Assembly: GCA_012026685.1 (NCBI GenBank) | Contig: VEOY01000072.1 | Span: 1 to 43,691 of the forward strand | Direction: 5' to 3' | Length of the DNA: 43,691 nt | Source: Nitrospirota bacterium | GTDB lineage: Bacteria > Nitrospirota > Thermodesulfovibrionia > Thermodesulfovibrionales > UBA6898 | Shown here: positions 7,421-15,605 of the stretch, piece by piece | How positions within the stretch are numbered: the stretch's first letter is position 1 | How the letters are laid out: each line of letters opens with the position of its first letter | Made by a program: the position numbers and the translations under genes | Notes under the pieces: generated by a model | Told to the model about the DNA's origin: nothing | The model's input: the letters and a program-made list of their open reading frames with translations, nothing else | Databases searched by the model: none

Positions 7421-7470
7421 GTTGAGCAGCGCTGTCTGAGACTTTAGTTTATATGTAAGGAGGGAGTATC

Positions 7471-7671
7471 ATGGCTAATGGAACAGTGAAATGGTTCAAT
7501 GAGGCAAAAGGGTTTGGCTTCATCACCTGCGAAGACGGAAGCGATGTGTTCGTGCACTATTCATCTATCCAGGGCAACGGCTTCAAGTCGCTTGCCGAGG
7601 GAGATGCAGTAAGCTTTGACACCGAAAAGGGCCCGAAGGGTCTTAAGGCAGTTAATGTAAGCAAGGTCTAG
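7471..7671 (+). CDS. Cold-shock protein, CspA family
   Basis: A 66-residue single-domain OB-fold RNA chaperone that melts RNA secondary structure and can act as a transcription antiterminator. The RNA-binding motifs are intact: KGFGFI (RNP1, residues 14-19) and VFVHY (RNP2, 27-31), with W8 and the aromatic surface conserved. AAGGAGGGAG lies six bases before the ATG. An intrinsic terminator follows 26 bases after the stop, so it is monocistronic. A terminator hairpin within its probable leader suggests regulation by antitermination. Confidence 0.97.
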   Translation: MANGTVKWFNEAKGFGFITCEDGSDVFVHYSSIQGNGFKSLAEGDAVSFDTEKGPKGLKAVNVSKV

Positions 7672-7697
7672 GACAGAAAGAAATAATTGACCGCTAA

Positions 7698-7724
7698 AGC
7701 CCCCGATTTCAGGGGGCTTTTTTT
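7698..7724 (+). terminator. Intrinsic terminator of the csp gene
   Basis: AGCCCCC and GGGGGCT form a 7-bp stem around GATTTCA, followed by a run of seven Ts. It lies about 25 bases past the cold-shock stop. Confidence 0.93.
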
Positions 7725-7732
7725 ATACCTGA

Positions 7733-7762
7733 TTTACACCCCGCTCTGCATTCTGCTAACAT
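7733..7762 (+). promoter_or_regulatory. Predicted promoter of ppnP
   Basis: TTTACA (7733-7738) and TAACAT (7757-7762) with an 18-base spacer, starting nine bases after the csp terminator. The predicted leader is about 40 bases and contains a CAGGAGAGG ribosome-binding site. Confidence 0.5.
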
Positions 7763-7810
7763 ACGACGGCGCGCAGCAAAGCGCGCGATTTCACCAGGAG
7801 AGGTACATAC

Positions 7811-8125
7811 ATGGATGATTTTCACGAGGTAACCGTCCTAAAAAAAGCAAACGTTTATTTTAACGGTGCGGTCACCAGCCGGACGGTACTGTTTAAAGAC
7901 GGCTCAAAAAAGACGCTCGGTATCATGCAGCCGGGTGAATATGAGTTCAGTACCGCGGATAGAGAGATCATGGAGATACTCTCCGGAGAACTCGATGTTC
8001 TTCTCCCGGGAGAAAAGTCCTGGAGGCACGTACGGAACGGGGAGACCTTTGATGTGCCTGCGCAGTCGAAATTCACCATGAAGGTCACATCCCTGACCGA
8101 TTACTGCTGTTCATTCATAAAGTGA
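7811..8125 (+). CDS. ppnP: Pyrimidine/purine nucleoside phosphorylase PpnP
   Basis: A 104-residue cupin-fold protein (formerly YaiE/DUF1255) that splits nucleosides with phosphate to the base and ribose-1-phosphate. The whole protein aligns with the E. coli enzyme: the YFNGAVTSRT start, the G-MQPGEYEFSTADREIMEILSGEL core, VLLPGE and the NGETFDVPAQSKF turn. Length is standard. A good ribosome-binding site precedes the ATG. It probably has its own promoter, and priA follows 38 bases later on the same strand. Confidence 0.93.
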   Translation: MDDFHEVTVLKKANVYFNGAVTSRTVLFKDGSKKTLGIMQPGEYEFSTADREIMEILSGELDVLLPGEKSWRHVRNGETFDVPAQSKFTMKVTSLTDYCCSFIK

Positions 8126-8163
8126 ATCCTGAAATCCGCGGTCATTTTTTCTGCTAAAGTCCC

Positions 8164-10062
8164 ATGTCATTCGTTGACATCCTCTTTCCCCTGAGCCTGG
8201 GTCCGCTTACCTATCGCTGCCCGGAGGTCCTCGATGAGGCAGCAGAGCCTGGTATGCTCGTGTCTGCCCCGATCAAAAAAAGCATCTCCACAGGTATAAT
8301 CCTGACGAAAAACGTTACCCCCCCCGGCATCCGCGTTAAGGAGATCGCAGGAGTTCATGGAGAGAGGCCGCTATTCAGCCGGACTATGATAAGACTGCTG
8401 ATCTGGATGTCTGAGTATTATCTCGCCACTGCTGGTCTCATCCTTAAACAGGCTGTTCCCAATGAAATGCTCATACCGGTAACATCGAGACGGTCAGCGG
8501 ACGAGTTCCGGGCTGAACCGTACGACCTTCTTTCCATTCCCGGTCCTCACCTCGAGATCAGCACCCGAAGCCTGGGCGCACATTCATATCAAACCATGCT
8601 CCTTCACGCAGCTTCGTCACTGCATGAAATATCTCTTGCGGCATCCCTGGTCCGCACAACTGATAATGTACTGGTCCTTTTCCCGGAGATCACTGCCGCA
8701 AACCGATTCTTCAATACTATCAGGGATCTCGGCAGCCGGACCTGTATTTTACACAGCGATATGTCCGCGGGCAGACGCTCGGACGCCCTGCAGGGCATCA
8801 TCTCAGGCATGCACGATATCGTGATCGGTACCCGTACCGCTCTTTTCGCTCCGATGATGAGGCCCAAACTGATCATCATCATGCACGAGCAGTCAGGCTC
8901 GTACAAGCTTGAGGACGGCATCCGGTTCAATGCACGGGATTGCGCCATCATGCGTGGTTTCCTGGAAAAAATTCCGGTCATGCTCACTTCTGCCGCTCCT
9001 TCAATGGAATCGTGGGCAAATGCAGCCAGCGGCAAGTATCGCCTGATAGATGTGCGGGAAGGTATCACGGTGCCGAAGGCCCGCACCATTGATATGCGTT
9101 TTACCAAAAAAGCTCGTCCCTACCTTTCGAATGCAGTAATCGACACGGCAAAGAGATCAATGAAAAAAAATGAGAAGGTCCTTCTCCTGATCAACAGAAG
9201 AGGACACTCGACCATGCTTCACTGTGCTGAGTGCGGCAATACAGAACGGTGCGACAGCTGCAGCATTCCGCTTGTATTGCACAAAGACGGAAATTTCCTG
9301 CAGTGTCATTACTGCGGAAACAAGGTCCTTATTGCGGAGACCTGCGGGAAGTGTCACAGTCCGCGCCTCGAACTTTTGGGGGCCGGCACACAGAAGATCG
9401 AGGAAGATATACGAGAACTCTTCGGTGTCGAGACCGTGAGGTTCGACAGCGATAAAGCGGTGCGCAAGACAGAGGTCAGGGCCATGCTTGCCCGGGCATC
9501 AGACGCCGCAACAGAGATTGTGGTTGGAACAAAGATACTGCACCGCGTTCTGGGAGGAGTCGCCCGCTTCGGTATGGCCGCCATGCTGAATCCGGATGCC
9601 AGCCTCAATGTGCCCGATTTCAGGGCGAGGGAAAAAGCCTTTCATGAGATTGTCGCGATCCGGGACCTTGTGCATTCTTCAGGAGAGATGCTGCTGCAAA
9701 CCCGATTCTCCCGTGATCCGTTTTTCAAACATATCAGGGATAACGATTTTGCATCTTTTGCCAGCGAAGAACTTTCGCTTCGAAAGGAACTCCGTTTCCC
9801 CCCGTACGCAAAAATGATGGACATCACTGTTTCGGGCAATGCCGGCATCGCCGATAAGGCCGCCCATCTCCTCTCCCTCTTCTCAAAGGAGATAGATATC
9901 CTCGGCCCGTCAGAGAGACGAACGAAAAAGGGGAACATCGAATATTCCATACTCATCAGGCATTCCCAAAGAAAGATCTTGCAGAATGCTGCGCGGGTTG
10001 TGCTGGAAAAGATCGGTCAGACAAAAGGTGTCGAGATCAGGATAGACGTGGACCCTTATTGA
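8164..10062 (+). CDS. priA: Primosomal protein N' (PriA) with degenerate helicase motifs
   Basis: PriA recognises stalled forks and reloads the replicative helicase. This 632-residue product keeps the DNA-binding N-terminus and all eight zinc-binding Cys (354, 357, 363, 366, 381, 384, 394, 397). The motor is altered. The P-loop position reads LLHAASSLHEIS (146-157) instead of a GSGKT motif. The Walker B/DEEH box reads MHEQ (240-243). Motif V reads GTKILHRVL (455-463) rather than the usual GTQMxxKGHDF. The GRAGR arginine-finger region is RDLVHSSGE (500-508). ATP hydrolysis is therefore not expected. Flanking landmarks such as NPDASLNVPDFRARE are intact, so the gene is under selection. Actinobacterial PriA proteins are also known to lack helicase motifs. 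The 3' end overlaps convergent coaE by 26 bases. Confidence 0.9.
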   Translation: MSFVDILFPLSLGPLTYRCPEVLDEAAEPGMLVSAPIKKSISTGIILTKNVTPPGIRVKEIAGVHGERPLFSRTMIRLLIWMSEYYLATAGLILKQAVPNEMLIPVTSRRSADEFRAEPYDLLSIPGPHLEISTRSLGAHSYQTMLLHAASSLHEISLAASLVRTTDNVLVLFPEITAANRFFNTIRDLGSRTCILHSDMSAGRRSDALQGIISGMHDIVIGTRTALFAPMMRPKLIIIMHEQSGSYKLEDGIRFNARDCAIMRGFLEKIPVMLTSAAPSMESWANAASGKYRLIDVREGITVPKARTIDMRFTKKARPYLSNAVIDTAKRSMKKNEKVLLLINRRGHSTMLHCAECGNTERCDSCSIPLVLHKDGNFLQCHYCGNKVLIAETCGKCHSPRLELLGAGTQKIEEDIRELFGVETVRFDSDKAVRKTEVRAMLARASDAATEIVVGTKILHRVLGGVARFGMAAMLNPDASLNVPDFRAREKAFHEIVAIRDLVHSSGEMLLQTRFSRDPFFKHIRDNDFASFASEELSLRKELRFPPYAKMMDITVSGNAGIADKAAHLLSLFSKEIDILGPSERRTKKGNIEYSILIRHSQRKILQNAARVVLEKIGQTKGVEIRIDVDPY

Positions 10063-10660
10063 ACTGATTCCTGCTCTCTTCAGCGAACAGCTGATAAAGC
10101 TTTTTTACCTGCGATCCGGTATGACTCCTGGTGCCGCTGTTGTCAATGCAGTAATCAGCAAGCCGCTTCTTGGTCCGGATATCCATCTGGCTCCGAAATC
10201 GCGCCATGGCATCCTTCCGGCAAACCCCTGAGCTGCTTAACCTTGCAAGAGCGGTCTTCCTGTCGGTAAATACCGTTATCGTCCTGTCAAACTGTCCCTG
10301 GTATCCGCCCTCAAACAGAAGAGGAACCTCAACGATAATAATGCGTCCCCCGCCCTTGACCTTCTTTGCGGAGTCATCAATCCTCATAAGGACAAGGGGA
10401 TGGAGCAATGTTTCAACTTTCTTCCTTAATCTATTGTTATTAAATATCTTGTTTGCCATATATGTTTTATCGATATTGCCGTCGGGGTTCATCAGGCCGA
10501 CTCCGAAAATCCCCATGAGCTGTCCTTTAACAGATTCGTCCTTTAACAGCGACGCGACAATCCTGTCGCTGTTAATAATGACAGCACCCAGATGCCTGAA
10601 CATTTCAGAGACCGTGCTCTTCCCCATGCCATAGTTCCCTGTCAATCCGACCTTCAGCAT
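10037..10660 (-). CDS. coaE: Dephospho-CoA kinase CoaE
   Basis: Phosphorylates the ribose 3'-hydroxyl of dephospho-CoA with ATP, the last step of coenzyme A synthesis. The 207-residue protein has the P-loop GNYGMGKST at residues 8-16, IINSDRIV (Asp of the substrate site), PLLFEGGYQ and the lid/adenine segment ending in RLADYCIDNSG. A perfect TATAAT lies only five bases upstream of the ATG, so the message is probably leaderless. The extreme 3' end overlaps convergent priA. Confidence 0.95.
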   Translation of the reverse strand: MLKVGLTGNYGMGKSTVSEMFRHLGAVIINSDRIVASLLKDESVKGQLMGIFGVGLMNPDGNIDKTYMANKIFNNNRLRKKVETLLHPLVLMRIDDSAKKVKGGGRIIIVEVPLLFEGGYQGQFDRTITVFTDRKTALARLSSSGVCRKDAMARFRSQMDIRTKKRLADYCIDNSGTRSHTGSQVKKLYQLFAEESRNQFNKGPRLS

Positions 10661-10665
10661 GACCT

Positions 10666-10671
10666 ATTATA
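10666..10671 (-). promoter_or_regulatory. -10 element of coaE (leaderless geometry)
   Basis: TATAAT on the minus strand ends five bases before the coaE ATG at 10660. Transcription would start at or within one or two bases of the start codon. A weak -35 (TTCAGT, 16-base spacer) lies upstream. Confidence 0.6.
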
Positions 10672-10757
10672 CAGAATTTCATCCTGAACTGAAGCAGCTG
10701 CTTGCATTCATGTTGTCTGCGACACCGCCGCCCGGTTGCGTGCGTGCATGACATCCA

Positions 10758-10787
10758 TTGACGCCCGTCCGGACAGTTCGTTATAGT
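10758..10787 (+). promoter_or_regulatory. Predicted promoter of the fmdB-TIM barrel pair
   Basis: TTGACG (10758-10763) and TATAGT (10782-10787) with an 18-base spacer, 36 bases before the ATG of the zinc-ribbon gene. Confidence 0.6.
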
Positions 10788-10823
10788 AAGAGCGAAAATA
10801 ATCATAACCGAAAGGTCAGCTCA

Positions 10824-11123
10824 ATGCCGATATACGAGTACAAATGCGAGAAGTGTCGAAAACATCATGAAATCATGCAGAAGATCACGGAAAAACCGCT
10901 GACCATATGCCCCAGTTGCGGCGGTGTGATGAAGAAACTGATATCGAATACGTCCTTCGTACTTAAAGGGTCCGGATGGTATGTGACCGATTACGCCGGC
11001 AAAGGCAAGAAAGATACGAAGGAGACGGCTGGCAAGAAGGAAAAGACAGAAAATACTGCGAAGAAGGAATCAAAAAAAGAGCCCAAGCCAGAAAAAAAAT
11101 CATCTACAGATACCGCGAAGTGA
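10824..11123 (+). CDS. FmdB-type zinc-ribbon protein with Lys-rich tail
   Basis: A 99-residue small protein of the FmdB/CxxC-CxxC regulatory family. The [11 protein letters not shown] start and the CPSCGG second knuckle form one zinc ribbon (Cys 8, 11 and 31, 34). A conserved [17 protein letters not shown] segment follows, then a Lys/Glu-rich low-complexity tail from about residue 62. The start at 10824 is fixed by the invariant MPIYEY and an AAAGGT ribosome-binding site; an upstream in-frame ATG at 10758 lies inside the promoter. The role is unknown; FmdB was first described as a putative regulator of amide metabolism. The stop overlaps the next gene's GTG (GTGA). Confidence 0.88.
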   Translation: MPIYEYKCEKCRKHHEIMQKITEKPLTICPSCGGVMKKLISNTSFVLKGSGWYVTDYAGKGKKDTKETAGKKEKTENTAKKESKKEPKPEKKSSTDTAK

Positions 11124-11893
11124 TCGCTCCCCACGTTCATATACCCTTCGATCGGCTCTCAGCGCACCTTGATCTCATTCGAGAAAGGTCGCTCAATCTC
11201 GAGATCTATTTTCCCGGCGATGTCCTTGACAAGATCACGCCAGCGGATGTGAAAAAGGCAAAGAAAGAGCTCAACCACAAGCCTTCACTCTCCTTTCATG
11301 CCCCGTTCATGGATCTGTCCCCGGGTGCGGTGGATTCGCTCGTCAGGGAAGCTACCCTCAAACGTATCAACGATATACTGGATATCGCCGAAGTACTTAA
11401 ACCTAGGATCATCGTCTTTCATTCAGGGTACGAGAAATGGCGTTACGCACTGAAGGTCGACTGGTGGCTTGAGAAAAGTCTCCTTACCTGGAAGCCGGTA
11501 CAGAAACGGGCAGGAGCGATGAACGTGAAAATTGCGATCGAGAACATTTTCGAAGATGATCCTTCCAGTCTGAAGATGCTCATGGAGGGTGTCAGGTCGC
11601 CTGATTTCGGCATCTGCTTCGACACCGGGCATTTCAACCTTTTCTCTAAGGTTCGCCTTGAGGACTGGATGGAAGCGCTCAATCCGCATATCCTGGAAAT
11701 TCACTTGCATGATAACGACAAGACTTCCGACCAGCATCTGCCGGTGGGTGACGGGACATTTGATTTTGGCAAGTTCTTCTATCTGCTCAAGAACAAGAAT
11801 TGCGTCCATACCATCGAGGCGCATTCACCCGAAAAAGTGCTGCGCAGCATGGAGAGTATCCGCCGCTTTACAAGGTCCTCAGCTGGTTCCTGA
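11120..11893 (+). CDS. TIM-barrel sugar-phosphate isomerase/endonuclease-like protein
   Basis: A 257-residue protein of the xylose isomerase-like TIM barrel superfamily (AP endonuclease family 2). Typical metal-site strands are seen: [56 protein letters not shown] and the C-terminal TIEAHSPE. These supply the His/Glu/Asp residues for divalent metals. The GTG start at 11120 is chosen because it overlaps the preceding stop as GTGA and gives a normal-length barrel; the frame further upstream overlaps the zinc-ribbon gene. The substrate cannot be told from sequence. It converges with the MidA gene with a 26-base overlap. Confidence 0.82.
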   Translation: MIAPHVHIPFDRLSAHLDLIRERSLNLEIYFPGDVLDKITPADVKKAKKELNHKPSLSFHAPFMDLSPGAVDSLVREATLKRINDILDIAEVLKPRIIVFHSGYEKWRYALKVDWWLEKSLLTWKPVQKRAGAMNVKIAIENIFEDDPSSLKMLMEGVRSPDFGICFDTGHFNLFSKVRLEDWMEALNPHILEIHLHDNDKTSDQHLPVGDGTFDFGKFFYLLKNKNCVHTIEAHSPEKVLRSMESIRRFTRSSAGS

Positions 11894-13025
11894 TCGAAAA
11901 CCCTTTCAGCTTTGGGACATCGCTTCCCGCATACTGGATCATGACCTTGTGTGATTCACCCAGCCCCTGCGGCATGAAGAGTTTCTTTATCCGGGCGAGC
12001 TCGAACAGGTAATCGGGTGATATCTCTGCAAGCAGTGCTATTTCCCGGTCGATCCCGTTCGCCAGCAGAAAGGTGCCCTGACTGCAATATCCGACAGGCT
12101 GCAGGCCCATTTCAGCTCCCCATCGTTTCAGACAGGAAAAATCCACATGCGCAGTGATATCCTGCTGGCCGATATGGGCAAACACGTCCTCGCTGAGCTG
12201 ATGCCGGTGGTAGCACATGAGCGTTCCCCTGTTCCTGTCATCGCAGAAATATTCTTCAGCAGGATATCCGTAGTCGATCGTAAACACGAATCCTCTGCGG
12301 AGCACGGCGACTATTTCTGACAGCCAGTCCTTTATGCGCAGATTGACCTCGGTAGTATGCCCCGGGCTAAGCGTGATCCCCGAATCGGCGAAATAACGCG
12401 CGAGCGCTTCTGTTGACGGGGGAAATGTCCGTTCATGAAATGCATGCCCGTCGTGATCTATGAAGATCTCTTTAAGTGTGTCTCCCATTCTGACAAGGTG
12501 TACAGGAAACGCATCGAGCAGTTCATTCGAAAATACACAGCCTGTTACGCTTCCGGCGTCACGGACGTCAGCTACCCAGGTAACCTTACCGCCGTGCTCC
12601 TTCACGCGTCCTTTCTGCCGCGGTATCAGGAGGGGGTTCTTTTCCACGATAATGTACCGGACGCGGCCATAGAAATCGTGACCGGCATTCCATTTGCCAC
12701 TTTCTCTTTCGTGAGGCGCATCGCGCAGCCAGGTAAGGATGTCATTGCACATGTATCCCTCACCCGCCCCCATCTCGATGATCGCGAAATCTTCCGGCAT
12801 TCCGATGACGGTCCACATCTCCATGATCTGCTTCGCCACTATTGCCCCGAACACCGGATGGAGATGAGAACTGGTATAGAAGTCTCCTTCTCTGCCGATC
12901 CGCTGCCTGTCGGAGGCATAGAATCCATAGTCCGGATCATACAGTGCCATTTCCATGAAGGATGCGAACGTCAGGGGGCCTTCCCTTCGGATTCGCCGGC
13001 TTATCTTTATTTCCAGAGCGTTCAT
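11868..13025 (-). CDS. SAM-dependent methyltransferase, MidA/NDUFAF7 family
   Basis: A 385-residue class I methyltransferase of the DUF185 family. The bacterial role is not established; the mitochondrial homologue NDUFAF7 methylates an arginine of complex I subunit NDUFS2. Diagnostic stretches are the N-terminal FMEMALYDPDYGFYA, then FYTSSHLHPVFG, the SAM-binding IIEMGAGEGYMCNDIL and the FSNELLDAFPVH active-site loop. It follows nadA by 55 bases on the same strand and may be co-transcribed, although a TATAAT at 13055-13060 offers its own promoter. Confidence 0.92.
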   Translation of the reverse strand: MNALEIKISRRIRREGPLTFASFMEMALYDPDYGFYASDRQRIGREGDFYTSSHLHPVFGAIVAKQIMEMWTVIGMPEDFAIIEMGAGEGYMCNDILTWLRDAPHERESGKWNAGHDFYGRVRYIIVEKNPLLIPRQKGRVKEHGGKVTWVADVRDAGSVTGCVFSNELLDAFPVHLVRMGDTLKEIFIDHDGHAFHERTFPPSTEALARYFADSGITLSPGHTTEVNLRIKDWLSEIVAVLRRGFVFTIDYGYPAEEYFCDDRNRGTLMCYHRHQLSEDVFAHIGQQDITAHVDFSCLKRWGAEMGLQPVGYCSQGTFLLANGIDREIALLAEISPDYLFELARIKKLFMPQGLGESHKVMIQYAGSDVPKLKGFSIRNQLRTL

Positions 13026-13054
13026 GAAAAGGATATCACAGGCAGCGGTCGGTA

Positions 13055-13060
13055 ATTATA
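13055..13060 (-). promoter_or_regulatory. Possible -10 element upstream of midA
   Basis: TATAAT on the minus strand, 29 bases before the ATG at 13025, in the nadA-midA gap. No convincing -35 is visible, so confidence is low. Confidence 0.35.
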
Positions 13061-13080
13061 TCGCTGGTGTCTGCCAAGGA

Positions 13081-14067
13081 TTACGCTACGCGGAGCATCC
13101 TGTCAAGGGCCAGCTTTGCCGGGATGCGTACATGCTCGGGAACGTTGACGACAAAAGTGTTTTCCCGGAACGACCGCAGTATGCTCTGCAGCGTCGTCTT
13201 CTTCATGTTCGGGCAGACCATATCGTTTCTGAGCGGATAAAACACCTTGTTCGGGGTTTCTTTGCGAAGTCTGTGCAGGAGACCGATCTCCGTACCAACG
13301 ACAAATTCTGTTTCCGGGGACGCTGTCGCGAACCTGAGCATGCCGGATGTGCTTGTCACGTGATCTGCCAGTTCCAGAACCTCTATCCGGCACTCGGGAT
13401 GGGCCATGACAACAGCCTGCGGGTGTTCCCGGCGCGCCCTTCCGATATCCTCAACCGTGACCCGCTCATGTATATTGCAGTAGCCGTCCCAGGCAATGAC
13501 TTTTTTCCGTGTGTTCTTTGCGGCCCACATCGAGAGATTCTTGTCCGGGACGCAGATGACGGCATCGCCCGGAAGCGATTCGATGACCCGCACCACATTC
13601 GCCGATGTACAGCAGATGTCGCTCTCGGCCTTCACCTCTGCAGTGGTGTTCACGTACGCGACAACAGGGACACCCGGGTTCTGCTTCTTGATATCCTTTA
13701 ATGAGAACTCGGGAGGATAGACATAGGCCGGAGGATTTTCGAATCCGGGGAATGTCTTTCGGACAGGACGAGGGGCGTCGGCCCGTATCATGTCCGCCAT
13801 GGGACAGCCCGCTTCCCGTTCCGGCAGCAGTACGGTCTTTTCGGGTGAAAGGATCGATGCGCTCTCCGCCATGAAATGGACACCGCAGAACACGATCATC
13901 GCACAGTCGAGCGTGGCAGCGGTCCGCGAGAGCTCCAGGGAGTCGCCAACAAAGTCTGCGATCTCCTGCACTTCATCACGCTGATAGTTATGGGAGAGAA
14001 TGACAGCACGTTTTTCCTCCTTGAACCTCAGAATCTGATCCCGGAGGGCGGAGAGGTCTGAAATCAT
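13081..14067 (-). CDS. nadA: Quinolinate synthase NadA
   Basis: Condenses iminoaspartate with dihydroxyacetone phosphate to quinolinate in de novo NAD synthesis, using a 4Fe-4S cluster that is oxygen-labile. The 328-residue protein has the three cluster Cys in CGVHFMAE, HPECR and CPNMKK, plus LSHNYQRDEVQ, DSLELSRTAA, YVNTTAEVKAESD and TSTSGMLRF. The ATG directly abuts the stop of the upstream transglycosylase gene (TAG-ATG), so it is translated from the same message. nadC is in the window at 30974-31807, but nadB is not. Confidence 0.97.
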   Translation of the reverse strand: MISDLSALRDQILRFKEEKRAVILSHNYQRDEVQEIADFVGDSLELSRTAATLDCAMIVFCGVHFMAESASILSPEKTVLLPEREAGCPMADMIRADAPRPVRKTFPGFENPPAYVYPPEFSLKDIKKQNPGVPVVAYVNTTAEVKAESDICCTSANVVRVIESLPGDAVICVPDKNLSMWAAKNTRKKVIAWDGYCNIHERVTVEDIGRARREHPQAVVMAHPECRIEVLELADHVTSTSGMLRFATASPETEFVVGTEIGLLHRLRKETPNKVFYPLRNDMVCPNMKKTTLQSILRSFRENTFVVNVPEHVRIPAKLALDRMLRVA

Positions 14068-14769
14068 CTATAACCTGGTTTTATTGTTCTTTTCGAGCGT
14101 TGCGTTCGTAAAGAGGATCGTACCGTCATCAAGTACGACTTTGTAAATCGGCGTGTATTGTTTTGTCGCTGCTTTGGATGTATCCGAAAGCGCATAGGCC
14201 TTCTTGCCGTTATAGAGAGAATAAACTTTCTTCACATATTGCCGGGTCTCGAGGATGGGAGGCACGGTGCCATATTTCTCGACGGTCTTCGGTCCGGAAT
14301 TATACGCAGCAAGCGCAAGGGTAAGGTTTCCGTTGAAGCGGTCGATAAGCTGCTTCAGGTACCTGGCACCGCCCTCAATATTCTCCTCGGGGTTGAACGG
14401 ATTAGCGACATTCAGGTCATTTGCCGTACCGGGCATCAGCTGCATAAGCCCCATGGCGCCCTTCCGGGACACCGCCCTGTGGTTGCCGTTCGATTCGGTC
14501 TTGATCACAGCCTTGATCAACTCGGGTTCCAGGTCATATTTCGCAGCAGCCTGGTGTACATAGCCGACAAAATCCGAAGGGGCACCAACAACGGGAGTCC
14601 TGCCCCTCTTCGTCATAACCTTATCTCTTGAGACCTGCTCCGACGTCTTGCCGAAAGGTGCGTCCGTATAACAAACAACACCATTTTCATCGACATATTT
14701 GTAGATATCTGCGGACGATGCTGATACCGCCAGCAAAAAGGAACAGAACACCATCAGCGCTATTCGCAT
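14068..14769 (-). CDS. Lytic transglycosylase (SLT) with DUF4124 domain
   Basis: A periplasmic enzyme that cleaves the glycan strands of peptidoglycan, forming 1,6-anhydro ends. The 233-residue product has a signal peptide (residues 1-20), a DUF4124 module (about 21-60, IYKYVDENGVVCYTD) and a Slt-type domain (about 70-190). Catalytic Glu92 is in IKTESNG, followed by SRKGAMGLMQLMPGTA, ENIEGGARYL and LALAAYNSGP. A strong promoter ends six bases before the ATG, and no ribosome-binding site is visible, so the message is likely leaderless. nadA follows with no gap. Confidence 0.94.
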   Translation of the reverse strand: MRIALMVFCSFLLAVSASSADIYKYVDENGVVCYTDAPFGKTSEQVSRDKVMTKRGRTPVVGAPSDFVGYVHQAAAKYDLEPELIKAVIKTESNGNHRAVSRKGAMGLMQLMPGTANDLNVANPFNPEENIEGGARYLKQLIDRFNGNLTLALAAYNSGPKTVEKYGTVPPILETRQYVKKVYSLYNGKKAYALSDTSKAATKQYTPIYKVVLDDGTILFTNATLEKNNKTRL

Positions 14770-14775
14770 GTTTCA

Positions 14776-14804
14776 ATGATAACACGGATGAGCACCTGAG
14801 TCAA
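14776..14804 (-). promoter_or_regulatory. Promoter of the transglycosylase-nadA unit (leaderless geometry)
   Basis: TTGACT (14799-14804), a 17-base spacer and TATCAT (14776-14781) on the minus strand. The -10 ends six bases from the ATG at 14769, so RNA would begin at or next to the start codon. Confidence 0.7.
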
Positions 14805-14920
14805 TATTGCTTTTATTATGTATAGTTACATCGGCTTTCGATGTTTTTACTTTAAGTTTATGGTAAGATTCCATCAGTTCCGGGATGCAGCGTGAATGAA
14901 GAGTACCCGAAGGATGAGAA

Positions 14921-15604
14921 ATGAAAAAAAAGATACTGATTGCTGACAGTCTGAATAATGCTCTCGAACGTGAAAGGTCTATACTCAGCAGGGCCAGCTT
15001 TGAGGTGTTCACGACCCTGTCGGGCACGGAAGCGCTATCTATCCACAGGAACCGGCATGTTGACCTTATCATCGCCTCCCTCGAGCTGGCAGACATGGGC
15101 GGCGATGCCCTTTGTTCCCTCATCAGACAGGACAAGGAACTGAAAGGCGTTTCGATCATCCTCACCTGTGACAACAACCCTGCCTGTGCTGCGCGCGCAG
15201 CCGGTTGCGGCGCGAATGCGTACATAACGAAACCCTTCCATTCGGAGCAACTTTCCGAGAAGGTCACTGCCCTGCTCACAATACCCCGCCGGCAGAGCTA
15301 CCGCGTGCTCATGAAGGCATCGGTCATGGGTACCGACGCGAACGAATCCTTCTATTGCTCGACGCGCGATATCAGCTTGTCAGGACTCATGATAGAGGCC
15401 GAACGTCCCCTGAAAAAAGGGCAAGTACTGACTGTATCTTTTGTCCTGCCGGGCCACGGCCAGATCACGGCGGAGGGAGAAATCGTGCGGATCGATTCCA
15501 GAGGTACGGTCCCCGGGTATGGCATTCATTTCCGCTATCTGCCGCACAAGCAGCGTCAGGCCATCGAGGCGTTCATAGCAGCCCGCTCCGGGCAAAAGAC
15601 CTGA
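14921..15604 (+). CDS. Atypical receiver domain fused to PilZ (c-di-GMP effector)
   Basis: A 227-residue two-domain regulator. The receiver fold (about 4-118) keeps Asp9, the Thr of ILTC and Lys104 (ITKPF), but the phospho-acceptor position is Ser53 (DLIIASLEL) instead of Asp, and the second acidic residue is Ser10. Phosphotransfer is therefore unlikely. The PilZ domain (about 122-222) has both c-di-GMP motifs, R124-QSY-R128 and D150-IS-LSG155, so it should bind c-di-GMP and act on motility, adhesion or secretion. GAAGGATGAG precedes the ATG. It is divergent from the transglycosylase, with a NUDIX gene one base downstream. A diguanylate cyclase lies about 5 kb away. Confidence 0.9.
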   Translation: MKKKILIADSLNNALERERSILSRASFEVFTTLSGTEALSIHRNRHVDLIIASLELADMGGDALCSLIRQDKELKGVSIILTCDNNPACAARAAGCGANAYITKPFHSEQLSEKVTALLTIPRRQSYRVLMKASVMGTDANESFYCSTRDISLSGLMIEAERPLKKGQVLTVSFVLPGHGQITAEGEIVRIDSRGTVPGYGIHFRYLPHKQRQAIEAFIAARSGQKT

Positions 15605-15605
15605 C

